Source: Microbacterium salsuginis
GTDB taxonomy: Bacteria > Actinomycetota > Actinomycetes > Actinomycetales > Microbacteriaceae
DNA: 64,000 bases
Direction: 5' to 3'
Assembly (NCBI RefSeq): GCF_012524205.1
Contig: NZ_JABACI010000001.1
Location: 496,001 to 560,000 of the forward strand
Position numbers and translations under genes: made by a program. Under the pieces are notes generated by a model. That model worked only from the letters and a program-made list of their open reading frames with translations. It did not search any database and was not told where the DNA came from. This document shows positions 27,415-37,496 of this stretch, in pieces. Position 1 is the stretch's first letter. Each line of letters starts with the position of its first letter.

Positions 27415-28248
27415 ATGGATCCACTCGTCCTCGTCCTCATCGTCGCGGGCGCCGCGAGCGCCTTCTGCTGGATCACATCGCTGATCACGAACGAGACGTC
27501 CTGGGTCGACCGGCTGTGGTCGATCGTGCCCGTCGTCTACGTGTGGATCTTCGCGATCGCGGCACTCATCGCGCGTGAGGACGCGACGCGCCTGGTCGTG
27601 ATGGCAGTGCTGGTGACTGCGTGGGGCGCGCGGCTCACGTACAACTTCGCCCGCAAGGGCGGCTACACCGGCATGGAGGACTACCGCTGGGCGATTCTGC
27701 GCGGCCGCATGACCCGGTGGCAGTTCCAGATCTTCAATCTGCTGTTCATCGTGCTGTACCAGAACGCCTTGCTCCTCCTCATCAGCCTGCCCGCGTACAT
27801 CGCGTGGCAGCATCCCACCGCCTTCAACGGCTGGGATGCCGCGTTCGCCGTCCTGTTCGCCGCATTCCTGGTGGGCGAGACCGTCGCCGATCAGCAGCAG
27901 TGGTGGTTCCACCAGGCCAAGAAGGCCGCGGGCGGGACGCTCGAACCCGGCTTCCTCACGTCGGGGCTGTTCGCGTACAGCCGGCACCCCAACTTCTTCT
28001 TCGAGCAGGCTCAGTGGTGGGCCTTCTACGCGATCGGGGCGGTCGCTCTGGTCGCCGACGGAGGCAGCTGGCTCAATTGGACGATCGTCGGGGCCGCGCT
28101 GCTGACGCTTCTCTTCATCGGGTCCACGATCTTCACCGAATCGATCACGGCGTCCAAGTACCCCGCCTACGCCGAGTATCAGCGCACCACCTCGATGCTC
28201 GTGCCGCTGCCCCACCGGCGCCGCACGAAGGCTCCCGAGACGGCCTGA
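27415..28248 (+). CDS. DUF1295 membrane protein (steroid 5-alpha-reductase-like fold)
   Basis: 277 residues with about seven hydrophobic helices. The C-terminal part has the family signature 'GLFAYSRHPNFFFEQAQWW' and 'FTESITASKYPAYAEYQRTT', as in DUF1295 and isoprenylcysteine methyltransferase/5-alpha-reductase relatives that act on lipidic substrates with NADPH or SAM. The reaction here is unknown. It is divergent from lldR and shares its operators, which suggests coregulation with lactate use, although the enzymatic link is not obvious. Confidence 0.85.
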   Translation: MDPLVLVLIVAGAASAFCWITSLITNETSWVDRLWSIVPVVYVWIFAIAALIAREDATRLVVMAVLVTAWGARLTYNFARKGGYTGMEDYRWAILRGRMTRWQFQIFNLLFIVLYQNALLLLISLPAYIAWQHPTAFNGWDAAFAVLFAAFLVGETVADQQQWWFHQAKKAAGGTLEPGFLTSGLFAYSRHPNFFFEQAQWWAFYAIGAVALVADGGSWLNWTIVGAALLTLLFIGSTIFTESITASKYPAYAEYQRTTSMLVPLPHRRRTKAPETA

Positions 28249-28259
28249 ACCGACGTGTG

Positions 28260-29279
28260 TCAAACGGTGGCGTAGCCGTTCGGGTTCTTGGACTGCCAGT
28301 CCCACGAGTCACGGCACGCGTCGTCGATCGTGCGGGTCGCGGTCCAGCCGAGGTCGCGCTCGGCCTTGCCCGGGTCGCAGTACGACGCCGCGACGTCTCC
28401 CGCTCGCCGCGGCAGGATCTCGCGAGGGATCTGCTTGCCCGAGGCACGCTCGAATGCGGCGATCAGTTCGAGCACGCTGACCGGAGTGCCGGTTCCGAGG
28501 TTGTACACCTCGTAGCCCTCGCGGGCGCGCTCGAGCGCGGCGACGTGCCCGGCGGCGAGATCGACGACGTGGATGTAGTCGCGCTGACCGGTGCCGTCGG
28601 GGGTGTCGTAATCGTCGCCGAACACGCCTACCCGATCGAGCGTCCCGACCGCGACGCGTGCGACATAGGGCATGAGATTGTTCGGGATGCCGGTGGGGTC
28701 CTCGCCGATGAGGCCACTGGAGTGCGCCCCCACGGGGTTGAAGTAGCGCAGGCTCACCGCGCGCAGACGCGGATCGGCGGCCGCGGCATCCTTCAGGATC
28801 TCTTCGATGATGCGCTTGGTCTTGCCGTAGGGATTCGCCAGGTCGATGCCGGTCGGCGACTCCTCCGAGAGCGGCAGCGACTCGGGCTCGCCGTACACCG
28901 TGGCCGAGCTCGAGAAGACGATCGTCGGAATTCCCTCGGCCGCCATCAACTTGAGAATCGCCAACGACGAGCCGAGGTTGACGTCGTAGTAGCGCACCGG
29001 CTCCGCCACCGATTCGCCGACGGCCTTCAGCCCGGCGAGGTGGATCACCGCGTCGACGGGGGCGTGCTCGCGGACGAACGCGGTCAGCGCCTCAACATCT
29101 CGTGCGTCGGCACTCAGCAGGGGGACGGCAGCGCCGGTGATCTGCTCGACGCGGGCAACGGCCTCGGCCGATGAGTTCGACAGATCGTCGACGACGAGCA
29201 CGTCATGCCCGGCTTCGACGAGGGCGACAGCAGTGTGGGCACCGATGTATCCGGCACCGCCGGCGAGGAGAACACGCAT
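28260..29279 (-). CDS. galE: UDP-glucose 4-epimerase
   Basis: 339 residues, standard length. Extended SDR: NAD site 'LLAGGAGYIGAHTAV' at the N-terminus, 'VFSSSATVYGEPESLP' (catalytic Ser/Thr), 'NPYGKTKRIIEEIL' (Tyr-x3-Lys) and 'RYFNPVGAHSSGLIGEDP', which is characteristic of GalE. It interconverts UDP-glucose and UDP-galactose for galactose use and surface polysaccharides. TAGGCT plus GGAGGC precede the ATG. No other gal genes are near. Confidence 0.96.
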   Translation of the reverse strand: MRVLLAGGAGYIGAHTAVALVEAGHDVLVVDDLSNSSAEAVARVEQITGAAVPLLSADARDVEALTAFVREHAPVDAVIHLAGLKAVGESVAEPVRYYDVNLGSSLAILKLMAAEGIPTIVFSSSATVYGEPESLPLSEESPTGIDLANPYGKTKRIIEEILKDAAAADPRLRAVSLRYFNPVGAHSSGLIGEDPTGIPNNLMPYVARVAVGTLDRVGVFGDDYDTPDGTGQRDYIHVVDLAAGHVAALERAREGYEVYNLGTGTPVSVLELIAAFERASGKQIPREILPRRAGDVAASYCDPGKAERDLGWTATRTIDDACRDSWDWQSKNPNGYATV

Positions 29280-29285
29280 GCCTCC

Positions 29286-29291
29286 AGCCTA
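29286..29291 (-). promoter_or_regulatory. TAGGCT -10 box of galE
   Basis: TAGGCT on the minus strand, 6 nt before ATG 29279; the six nt themselves read GGAGGC. Confidence 0.5.
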
Positions 29292-29341
29292 GAGCGCGCG
29301 CCTGGATCGCCCCGACGGAAGTCAGTGTCCGAGCGCCGTCG

Positions 29342-29989
29342 TCACCGCAGCCGGCCGCCCGATTCTCGCAGGTAATCCTCCGCGCACAGCGCCTCGTAGG
29401 TGACCCGCTCGGTGCTCAGCTCGTCGATCGCGACCTGGTCGCCCTCGAAGACGAATCGCCCGCCGACCAGCCGGGCGTTGAAGATCGCCTTGCGCCCGCA
29501 TCGGCAGATCGTCTTGAGCTCCTCGAGGCTGTGCGCGAGTTCCATGAGACGCGCAGATCCGGGGAACGCCTGGGTCTGGAAGTCGGTGCGGATCCCGTAT
29601 GCGAGGACGGGCACGCCGTCGAGCACGACGATCCGCAGCAGGTCGTCCACCTGCTCGGGCGTGAGGAACTGCGCCTCGTCGATGAGGAGGCAGGCGACAT
29701 CGACCTCGTGCTCGTCCGACTCGGGCACGAGCGCGGTCGCGGCATCCCTCTTCACCCGTGCTCGATGCTCGGCGAACAGCGCACGAAGGTCGTCGTCTGG
29801 CCCGATCAGGAAGTCGACGGAGCGCTTCATTCCCAGCCGGCTGTCGATCTGCTCGGCACCCTTGGTGTCGATCTCGGGCTTGGCCAGCAGCACGTGCTGG
29901 CCACGCTCCTCGTAGTTGTAGGCGGCCTGCAGGAGCGACGTCGACTTGCCGGAATTCATCGCTCCGTAGCGGAAGTAGAGCTTGGCCAC
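29342..29989 (-). CDS. tdk: Thymidine kinase (type II)
   Basis: 215 residues, GTG start. P-loop 'FRYGAMNSGKSTSLLQ', Walker B 'CLLIDEAQFL', and the zinc/lasso region 'TICRCGRKAIFNARLV', with the remaining cysteine further on ('VTYEALCAEDYL'). It salvages thymidine to dTMP. Between galE and the pyrimidine-dimer glycosylase gene, all leftward; only 9 nt separate it from the latter, so cotranscription is likely. Confidence 0.95.
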   Translation of the reverse strand: MAKLYFRYGAMNSGKSTSLLQAAYNYEERGQHVLLAKPEIDTKGAEQIDSRLGMKRSVDFLIGPDDDLRALFAEHRARVKRDAATALVPESDEHEVDVACLLIDEAQFLTPEQVDDLLRIVVLDGVPVLAYGIRTDFQTQAFPGSARLMELAHSLEELKTICRCGRKAIFNARLVGGRFVFEGDQVAIDELSTERVTYEALCAEDYLRESGGRLR

Positions 29990-29998
29990 CCCGCGAGT

Positions 29999-30430
29999 CT
30001 ACGGCGCAGCGCGCTCCCACGACTCGACGCCGCCGGGCACCTCGATCAGGCTCGGCGACGCGTGCGCGATCTCCGGGAGCCGCGGCAGCCACAGCGGATC
30101 GCGTACGACGACCTTGCGCCGCAGGTGCTCCAGCTCGAGCGCGAGCTGGCCGGTGGTGACGGGGATGCCAGCGGCCGGGGCATCCGTTCTCAAGACGCGG
30201 GAGGCGTCGAACCGGTAGCCACGCGCCGTCGCCTCGGCGCGCACGCTCATGAGGTAGTGACCGATCGCGTCGAGCGGTTCATCGACCGCCCGGAATCGCT
30301 CCAGCTGCGGATGTCGCGTGTAGCCGCGCGTGGTGCCGGTGAGCACGCGCTGGGCGAGCAGGCCCTCGCGCCAGCAGGCGACGAGCGCGACGCGGTCCAG
30401 GACCGACGGATGCAGCGACCACAGCCTCAT
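29999..30430 (-). CDS. Pyrimidine-dimer DNA glycosylase / endonuclease V-like protein
   Basis: 143 residues. 'MRLWSLHPSVLDRVALVACW' and 'REGLLAQRVLTGTTRGYTRH', 'PQLERFR' match the Pyr_excise family, related to T4 endonuclease V, which cleaves the glycosyl bond of UV-induced cyclobutane dimers. The Arg and Glu residues expected of the active site ('WREGLLAQ') are kept, but the N-terminal Thr used by T4 endo V is not, so this branch may act differently. Possible DNA repair role; activity unproven. Confidence 0.8.
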   Translation of the reverse strand: MRLWSLHPSVLDRVALVACWREGLLAQRVLTGTTRGYTRHPQLERFRAVDEPLDAIGHYLMSVRAEATARGYRFDASRVLRTDAPAAGIPVTTGQLALELEHLRRKVVVRDPLWLPRLPEIAHASPSLIEVPGGVESWERAAP

Positions 30431-30469
30431 CGGAGGTTCCGACTCATCGACCGCGGATCTGAACGGGGT

Positions 30470-31993
30470 CTACGCCGTCAGCGCGAGCGCGTCGGCGGTC
30501 TCGGAGAGCACGTCCAGTGCGGCATCCGGACGCGCGTTGAGGGTCTCGCCGTAGCTGGGAATCAGCTCGCGCAGCCGCGGCTCCCACGCTCCGATGCGGT
30601 CGGGGAAGCAGGTCTTCAACAGGCCGAGCATGATCGACGCCGCCGTCGAGGCGCCGGGCGATGCACCCAGCAGACCCGCGATGGTGCCGTCTGCACCCGT
30701 CACGACCTCGGTCCCGAACTGGAGAATGCCGCCCTTCTCCGGGTCCTTCTTCATCACCTGTGCGCGCTGGCCGGCCTGGATGAGCTCCCAGTCCCCGTCC
30801 TTCGCGGTGGGCACGAAGGTGCGCAGGCTGTCGACCTTCCTCTTGTGGTTCTTCAGGAGCTCGCCCACGAGGTACGTGATGAGGCTCGGGTTGTCGATCG
30901 CGACCTTCAGCATCGGGCCGAGATTGTGCGCGCGGACCTGCGTCACGATGTCGAGCATCGAGCCGTTCTTCAGGAACTTGGGGCTGAACGTCGCGAAGGG
31001 ACCGAACAGCAGGGATGCCTCGCCGTCGACGACGCGGGTGTCGAGGTGCGGCACCGACATCGGCGGCGCGCCGACAGAGGCCTGCGAGTACACCTTGGCC
31101 TTGTGCTGCGCGACGATCGCCGGGTTGGTGGTCTTGAGGAACTGACCGCCGATGGGGAAGACACCGTAACCCGAGATCTCGGGGATGCCGGAACGCTGCA
31201 GCAGCTTGAGGGCCCAGCCGCCCGCACCGACGAACACGAACTTCGCACGGATCTCTCCGGGAGTGCGGCCGACGGTGCGGCGATACTTCACGCGCCATGT
31301 GCCGTCGGGAAGGCGCTTGAGCTTGCGCACCTCCGTGTTGGTGCGCACGTCGGCGCCGTTCTCAGCGAGATGGGCGAACAGCTGACGGGTCAGGGCGCCG
31401 AAATCGACGTCGGTGCCGGCCGGCACGCGAGTGGCGGCGAACGGCTCGCCCTTGCGGCGCTTCTGCATCAGCAGCGGTGCCCACTGGTTGATGACGCGGG
31501 AGTCCTCGCTGTACTCGATGCCGGCGAACAGCGGCTGGTCCTTCAGCGCTTCGTAGCGCTTCTTGAGGAATGCGACATCTTTCTCGCCGCGCACGAAGGT
31601 CATGTGCGGCGTGGAGTTGATGAACGTCGACGGAGCGTCGAGGACGCCCGCCTCGACGAGCGACGACCACAGCTGGCGGCTCTGCTGGAACTGCTCATTG
31701 ATCGAGATCGCCTTCGACGGGTCGACGGTGCCGTCTTTACCTTCGGGCGTGTAATTCAGCTCGCAGAGCGCGGCGTGGCCGGTGCCGGCGTTGTTCCACG
31801 CGTTCGAGCTCTCCAGGGCGACGTCGCTCAGCCGCTCGAACACCGCGATCTTGAGGTCGGGCTGCAGCTCGTGCAGCAGGGTTCCGAGGGTCGCGCTCAT
31901 GATGCCGCCGCCGATCAGCAGCACGTCGACCGTGCCGGTGGGAAGGTCGCTGTCGTCGGGGTGGGGCAGGGCGTCGGAGAGCGTGTCGGTCAC
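30470..31993 (-). CDS. mqo: Malate:quinone oxidoreductase
   Basis: 507 residues. FAD-binding N-terminus 'TVDVLLIGGGIMSATLGTLL', then 'NAWNNAGTGHAALCELNYTP', 'FVFVGAGGWALKLLQRSGIP' and 'LLGASPGASTAASIMLGLL' near the end, all typical of Mqo. A membrane-associated flavoenzyme, it oxidises malate to oxaloacetate and passes electrons to menaquinone, replacing or supplementing malate dehydrogenase. GTG start at 31993; TAGAAT six nt upstream indicates a leaderless mRNA. Confidence 0.97.
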   Translation of the reverse strand: MTDTLSDALPHPDDSDLPTGTVDVLLIGGGIMSATLGTLLHELQPDLKIAVFERLSDVALESSNAWNNAGTGHAALCELNYTPEGKDGTVDPSKAISINEQFQQSRQLWSSLVEAGVLDAPSTFINSTPHMTFVRGEKDVAFLKKRYEALKDQPLFAGIEYSEDSRVINQWAPLLMQKRRKGEPFAATRVPAGTDVDFGALTRQLFAHLAENGADVRTNTEVRKLKRLPDGTWRVKYRRTVGRTPGEIRAKFVFVGAGGWALKLLQRSGIPEISGYGVFPIGGQFLKTTNPAIVAQHKAKVYSQASVGAPPMSVPHLDTRVVDGEASLLFGPFATFSPKFLKNGSMLDIVTQVRAHNLGPMLKVAIDNPSLITYLVGELLKNHKRKVDSLRTFVPTAKDGDWELIQAGQRAQVMKKDPEKGGILQFGTEVVTGADGTIAGLLGASPGASTAASIMLGLLKTCFPDRIGAWEPRLRELIPSYGETLNARPDAALDVLSETADALALTA

Positions 31994-31999
31994 GTATCG

Positions 32000-32005
32000 A
32001 TTCTA
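32000..32005 (-). promoter_or_regulatory. TAGAAT -10 box of mqo
   Basis: TAGAAT on the minus strand, followed by CGATAC and the GTG start. Confidence 0.5.
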
Positions 32006-32065
32006 TTCGCGCCCGAAACCACCCCTGACCGGGAGCGAGGCACCCGGCGGAAAGTCCCAGGGTTC

Positions 32066-32896
32066 TTAAGCCGTGCGCAAGCGCGGCGACCCCGACTGGG
32101 CGGTGCGGCGCAGCGGCAGCCGGGTCGGGCGTCGGTCGGAGTCGTATCGGGCGCCGGCCAGATCCGGCAGGTAACCGGCCGACGAGATGGCCTCGAGAAC
32201 CGCGTTCGCGAGGGCCTCTGCCAGCCGCTCCCCCGGGCAGCGGTGCGGGCCCGCTCCGAAGGGCAGCCCGGCAGCCCCGATCTCGAGGATGACCTCCTCT
32301 CCCACCGCCGCACCGTGGGGTAGCGCCGCGAGCCGCTTGGTGCGGGGAACAGCGGATGCCGGAGTCCGGCCGCTCGCCTGAGCCATCAGCCGCGTCGTGA
32401 TGAGCGCACCGGTGGCGTCGTGATTCTGGTAGAGCGCAGACGCGCCTTCCACGCCGTGTCGCGCGACGAGGTTCGACACGGCGTCGTCAGCCTCGGGCGT
32501 GACCGGTCCGCCGTGACCGATGACCCCGACCATCGCGGCGACGGCCGCCACGACATCGAAATCACCCAGCAGCCGGCCGTCCGCGACGGGGAGGCACGAC
32601 GCCAGAGCCCTCGTCGGCACGATCGCGGCGATGTCTGCGACGGCGTCGACCTCTTCGCCGTCCAGCAGCATGCAAGTGAGCGTCGTCGCTGCGCGGGCGA
32701 CGGCATCCGGATCGATCCGCTCGATCGCGTCCACGACCGCAGCCCGGCGCACGGGGTGATCCGCCGGAGAGCTGAATCGCGCCATCGCCGCCCGCAGCTG
32801 CAGCGTGGATCCGGCACCCGGCCGCGGCGGGGGGACGAGTGCGGGATCTTCGAGCGCGGCGATGATGGCCGCGGCATCCCGGATCACGACGCTCAT
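32066..32896 (-). CDS. Miniature cytochrome P450-like heme-thiolate protein
   Basis: 276 residues against ~400 for normal P450s. The heme-binding loop 'LPFGAGPHRCPGERLAEAL' (Cys ligand, ~residue 240) is intact. 'FSSPADHPVRRAAVVDAI' corresponds to the C-helix region and 'ALYQNHDATGALITT' to the I-helix. The long N-terminal part, and the K-helix ExxR motif usually considered invariant, are not recognisable ('SAVPRTKRLAALPHG' stands there). ATG 32896 overlaps the stop of the upstream isocitrate-lyase-like gene (ATGA). No disabling stop or frameshift is visible, so it looks like a real compact gene. Monooxygenase activity is uncertain. Confidence 0.78.
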   Translation of the reverse strand: MSVVIRDAAAIIAALEDPALVPPPRPGAGSTLQLRAAMARFSSPADHPVRRAAVVDAIERIDPDAVARAATTLTCMLLDGEEVDAVADIAAIVPTRALASCLPVADGRLLGDFDVVAAVAAMVGVIGHGGPVTPEADDAVSNLVARHGVEGASALYQNHDATGALITTRLMAQASGRTPASAVPRTKRLAALPHGAAVGEEVILEIGAAGLPFGAGPHRCPGERLAEALANAVLEAISSAGYLPDLAGARYDSDRRPTRLPLRRTAQSGSPRLRTA

Positions 32897-33714
32897 CGCG
32901 CCATCGCCGCGTTGATCTCGGCGTAGGGTGCCGCGTCGGCCTCGAAGCCGAAGGTGCCCCGGGTCTGCACCTCGTCGAGAGCGCGCTGCACCGCACCGAA
33001 CGCGGCGCGAGCGAGGGCGCTGCCGAGCGAGATGCGCCGAACGCCCAGGCGGTCCAGCTCGGCGACCGACGGTGTCGCGCCGCCGAGGCCGGCGACCACG
33101 TTGACAGGGCGCTCGACCGCATCGACCACGCTTCGGATCTGATCCCGTGTGGCCAGCCCGGGCGCGTAGACCACGTCGGCTCCGGCCGACTCGTACGCCC
33201 GCAGCCGTCGGATCGTCTCGTCGAGATCGGGATGCCCGGCGAGGAAACACTCGCACCGTGCGGTCACGGTGAACGGGAACGGGAGTGCCCGCGCCGCGGC
33301 GACGAAGACCTCCACCCGCTCGACCGCCTCGCCGATCGGGTACAACTCACCGGATCGCTTCCGGTCCTCGATCGATGCCCCGACGGCTCCCGCAGCCGCC
33401 ACCGCCTCCACCACCTGGCCGAGCGTGTCGACGGTCGCGGCGAACCCGTCCTCGAGATCGACGCTGAGCGGCAGCGCGGTGGCCGTCGCCAGCTCTGAGA
33501 CGTGCAGGAGCAGGGCATCGAGCGACGCGTGACCGTCGGGCATCCCGCTCGAGAACGCGTGCCCGGCGGATGTCGTCGCGATCGCGGCGAAGCCGGCGCG
33601 CTCCACGAGCCGGGCCGTGCCCGCATCCCACGGGTTGGGCATGACGAACGCGCGCGGGCCGTCGTGCAGCCGGCGGAAGGTCCGGGCGCGATCGTCGATG
33701 TCAGAAGGAGTCAT
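32893..33714 (-). CDS. Isocitrate lyase / PEP mutase superfamily enzyme
   Basis: 273 residues. TIM-barrel family motifs: 'FVMPNPWDAGTARLVERAGF', 'ATTSAGHAFSSGMPDG', metal-binding 'PLSVDLEDGFA', 'GASIEDRKRSGELYP', 'TVTARCECFLAG' and 'GADVVYAPGLATRDQI'. Members cleave or rearrange C-C or C-P bonds next to a carboxylate (oxaloacetase, 2-methylisocitrate lyase, PEP mutase); the ECF in place of the usual 'TDA' makes the exact activity open. ATG 33714 is preceded by GGAGGGC. Coupled to the mini-P450 and divergent from a LysR gene that probably controls both. Confidence 0.85.
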   Translation of the reverse strand: MTPSDIDDRARTFRRLHDGPRAFVMPNPWDAGTARLVERAGFAAIATTSAGHAFSSGMPDGHASLDALLLHVSELATATALPLSVDLEDGFAATVDTLGQVVEAVAAAGAVGASIEDRKRSGELYPIGEAVERVEVFVAAARALPFPFTVTARCECFLAGHPDLDETIRRLRAYESAGADVVYAPGLATRDQIRSVVDAVERPVNVVAGLGGATPSVAELDRLGVRRISLGSALARAAFGAVQRALDEVQTRGTFGFEADAAPYAEINAAMAR

Positions 33715-33776
33715 GCCCTCCAGCCAACGCGAACCGCGGGCATAATGAAAGCGCAACTCCCTGACCCCACCCATGC

Positions 33777-34694
33777 ATGAAACGCATACACATGATCAGT
33801 GACGCATACTCGACGTTCCTGGCTGTTCACGAGGCGGGGACCATCGGCGGTGCCGCGCACGCACTTCACCTGTCGCAGCCCGCCGTCTCGCGGCGGCTGC
33901 AGACCCTCGAGGCAGAGGTCGGCGCCCCGCTGTTCGAACGCACCCGGCGCGGCTTGCGCCTCACGTCGGCGGGAGAGGTGCTCCTGCCGCACGCCGAGCG
34001 CGTGCGGGCCGCTCACCGCGACGCGACGCAGGCGCTCGCCGATCACCTCGGCGAACCGGGAGGCGCAGTGCGGCTCAGCATCGTGGGTTCACTGGCCGGA
34101 CGATGGTTCAGCACAGTCCTCGCCAACGTACGGGCGGCGCACCCGGCAGTCGAGCTCATCGTGTCGACGGGGACCTCTCGCCAGGTGATCGCCCAGGTCG
34201 CCCGCGGGGATGCCGTCGCCGGCATCTCGTACGTGCGTCCGGTCGACGACGACCTTCGCAGCTGCTCCCTCTTCGACGAACGCCTGGTCCTGGTGTGTCA
34301 CCCCTCGCATCCGCTGGCGGGTGAGCGCCTCACCGATCTCGAGCAGGTGAAACACGAGCAGTGGCTGCTGTTCCCCGAGCGTGCCGACCAGTCCGAGAGT
34401 TCGGACGCGGCCGCCCGCCGGCTGCTGCGCGCGCATGCGGTACCCGAGCACCGGATCCGGCCGATCGACAGCCTCAGCGCGCAGCGGGCGCTGGCCGCGG
34501 CGGGGTACGGGCTCGCGTTCCTCCCGCCCGAGGCCGCGGCGGACGCTGTGGAGGCGGGGCAGCTGCGCACCATCGCGTGGGCCGGCGAACCGGTCGGCGC
34601 AGCGGTGCATCTCGTGACCCGTCGTTCCGGCTACCTCGGGCCGGCCGCCCAGGCCGCTATCGAGAGCCTGACCGGGACTCCCCCGGCGGAATGA
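33777..34694 (+). CDS. LysR-family transcriptional regulator
   Basis: 305 residues. HTH at ~5-65 ('FLAVHEAGTIGGAAHALHLS', 'QPAVSRRLQTLEAEVG', 'LFERTRRGLRLTSAG'), then a periplasmic-binding-type effector domain ('VRLSIVGSLAGRWFSTVLAN'). Divergent from the isocitrate-lyase-like/P450 pair with only 62 nt between, the usual geometry for a LysR controlling the divergent operon. An ATGC-n7-GCAT inverted repeat lies at the gene start. The in-frame ATG at 33792 is an alternative start. The effector is unknown. Confidence 0.9.
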   Translation: MKRIHMISDAYSTFLAVHEAGTIGGAAHALHLSQPAVSRRLQTLEAEVGAPLFERTRRGLRLTSAGEVLLPHAERVRAAHRDATQALADHLGEPGGAVRLSIVGSLAGRWFSTVLANVRAAHPAVELIVSTGTSRQVIAQVARGDAVAGISYVRPVDDDLRSCSLFDERLVLVCHPSHPLAGERLTDLEQVKHEQWLLFPERADQSESSDAAARRLLRAHAVPEHRIRPIDSLSAQRALAAAGYGLAFLPPEAAADAVEAGQLRTIAWAGEPVGAAVHLVTRRSGYLGPAAQAAIESLTGTPPAE

Positions 34695-34732
34695 ATCGAG
34701 CGGATGCCCCGGGCCGGGGCATCCGCTCGATT
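34694..34732. terminator. Bidirectional terminator between lysR-type gene and asd
   Basis: 19-bp perfect arms (AATCGAGCGGATGCCCCGG and its complement) with one central base, between convergent genes. Contains the GGATGCC/GGCATCC motif. Confidence 0.8.
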
Positions 34733-34751
34733 CTGCGCTCTGCGGTCTGCG

Positions 34752-35912
<1,161 letters not shown>

Positions 35913-36054
35913 CTACCGCCGCGGTATGGCGGTCCGGCCCGCGTTACAGCGGCAGTGATGCGGCATTCTCTGCCAAAACGCCTTCTGGCGCCGCGGTTCA
36001 GGACGATGACGGATTGCCGGAGCCGGCAGCATCCGTCCGCTCCAGTTGTGCGGG

Positions 36055-36573
36055 TCAGCGGCCGGTGCCGGCGTACACGGTGGCTTCCGCATCGCCGTCG
36101 AGGCCGTAGGCGCGGTGGACGACCCGCGCGGCGTCGGCGAGGTCGTCGCCGCGCACGACCACCGAGATGCGGATCTCAGACGTCGAGATCATCTCGATGT
36201 TGATGCCGGCGATGCTGAGCGCCTCGAACAGGGTCGCCGAGACCCCCGAGTGCGTGCGCATGCCCGCGCCCACGACCGACAGCTTGCCGATCTGGTCGTC
36301 GTGGACCAGGTTCTCGAACCCGATCTCGGGCTGGTCGCCGGCGAGGGCTTTGAGTGCGATCGCAGCATCGGTCTTCGGCAGCGTGAAGGAGATGTCGGTG
36401 CGCCCGGTGGTCGCGGCCGACACGTTCTGCACGATCATGTCGACGTTCGCGCCCGACTTGGCGACGACCTTGAAGATCTCGGCCGCCTTGCCGGGAACGT
36501 CGGGGACGCCCGTGACGGTGATCTTGGCCTGGCCGAGGTCGGTGGCGACTCCGGCGACGATCGGCTCTTCCAT
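36055..36573 (-). CDS. Probable internal in-frame product: aspartate kinase beta subunit
   Basis: 172 residues. Within lysC, GGGAGAACAG precedes ATG 36573, which begins '[19 protein letters not shown]'. In Corynebacterium glutamicum the beta subunit is made from an internal start at the equivalent place (MEEAVLTGVATD...), giving an alpha2beta2 enzyme. The product would contain just the two ACT domains. Seen: the ribosome-binding site and Met at the homologous residue. Inferred: translation. Confidence 0.6.
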   Translation of the reverse strand: MEEPIVAGVATDLGQAKITVTGVPDVPGKAAEIFKVVAKSGANVDMIVQNVSAATTGRTDISFTLPKTDAAIALKALAGDQPEIGFENLVHDDQIGKLSVVGAGMRTHSGVSATLFEALSIAGINIEMISTSEIRISVVVRGDDLADAARVVHRAYGLDGDAEATVYAGTGR

Positions 36574-37341
36574 CTGTTCTCCCTCTTGGCCGTCGGGAAC
36601 GCTCATGCCGGGGCCGAGCACGTAGGTACCCACTCCCGAGCTGAACGTGGAACGGGCGTGGATCAGCACACCGTGGCGGCGCGCGTACTCGACCGCACGG
36701 ATGTACAGCACCTTCGCACCGTTCGCAGCGAGTTCGAGCATCTCCTCGGCCGATACGACACTCAGCTTGCGGGCCTTCGGCACGACGCGCGGGTCGGCGG
36801 TGAAGATGCCGTCGACGTCGCTGTAGATCTCGCACACGTCGGCGTCGAGCGCGGCGGCCAGCGCGACCGCGGTCGTGTCGGAGCCACCGCGGCCGAGTGT
36901 GGTGATGTCTCGGGTATCGCGGTTGAAGCCCTGGAAACCGGCGACGATCACGATCGCACCCTCGTCGAGCGCCTCACGAAGACGCACCGGCGTCACGTCC
37001 ACGATGCGCGCGGAGCCGTGGTCGGCGGTGGTGATCATGCCGGCCTGACTGCCGGTGAACGACCGAGCCTCGAAGCCCATCGAGTGGATCGCCATCGCGA
37101 GGAGCGCCATCGAGATGCGCTCGCCGCTCGAGAGCAGCATGTCGAGTTCGCGCGGGGCGGGGATCGGCGCGACCTGCGCGGCGAGATCGAGCAGCTCATC
37201 GGTGGTGTCGCCCATCGCGCTCACGGCGACGACGACGTCGTGGCCGGCACGGCGCGTGTCGACGATGCGCTTCGCGACCCGCTTGATGCTCTCGGCGTCC
37301 GCGACCGACGACCCACCGTATTTCTGGACGATCAGCGCCAC
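36055..37341 (-). CDS. lysC: Aspartate kinase
   Basis: 428 residues from GTG 37341 ('[20 protein letters not shown]'); a TTG two codons upstream is possible but gives an atypical start. Kinase domain ~1-240 ('[15 protein letters not shown]', '[19 protein letters not shown]', '[16 protein letters not shown]'), then two ACT domains that bind lysine/threonine for feedback inhibition ('[19 protein letters not shown]', '[15 protein letters not shown]'). It phosphorylates aspartate, the first step of the aspartate family. An internal start at 36573 probably yields a separate regulatory beta subunit. Confidence 0.96.
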   Translation of the reverse strand: MALIVQKYGGSSVADAESIKRVAKRIVDTRRAGHDVVVAVSAMGDTTDELLDLAAQVAPIPAPRELDMLLSSGERISMALLAMAIHSMGFEARSFTGSQAGMITTADHGSARIVDVTPVRLREALDEGAIVIVAGFQGFNRDTRDITTLGRGGSDTTAVALAAALDADVCEIYSDVDGIFTADPRVVPKARKLSVVSAEEMLELAANGAKVLYIRAVEYARRHGVLIHARSTFSSGVGTYVLGPGMSVPDGQEGEQMEEPIVAGVATDLGQAKITVTGVPDVPGKAAEIFKVVAKSGANVDMIVQNVSAATTGRTDISFTLPKTDAAIALKALAGDQPEIGFENLVHDDQIGKLSVVGAGMRTHSGVSATLFEALSIAGINIEMISTSEIRISVVVRGDDLADAARVVHRAYGLDGDAEATVYAGTGR

Positions 37342-37484
37342 GATCAAACTCCCGGAGGTGCCGCGCGTGCGGCACGCGTGTCTGTGAGGGCGGGCGAGAA
37401 CGGATGCCGCACCCGACGCTCCATCTTACGGATGCGCTCATGCGCGCCCGGCCATGTGACGTGTGCCGCGGGGCGGGGCACCGC

Positions 37485-37490
37485 TAGCAT
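37485..37490 (+). promoter_or_regulatory. TAGCAT -10 box of the small membrane protein gene
   Basis: TAGCAT, then CCGAGC and GTG 37497; leaderless pattern. Confidence 0.45.
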
Positions 37491-37496
37491 CCGAGC

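Noticed and set aside
29171..32323. A 1050-codon open frame opposite galE, tdk and mqo
   Set aside because: Spans four well-supported minus-strand genes and their gaps; low-complexity Arg/Leu/Glu translation.
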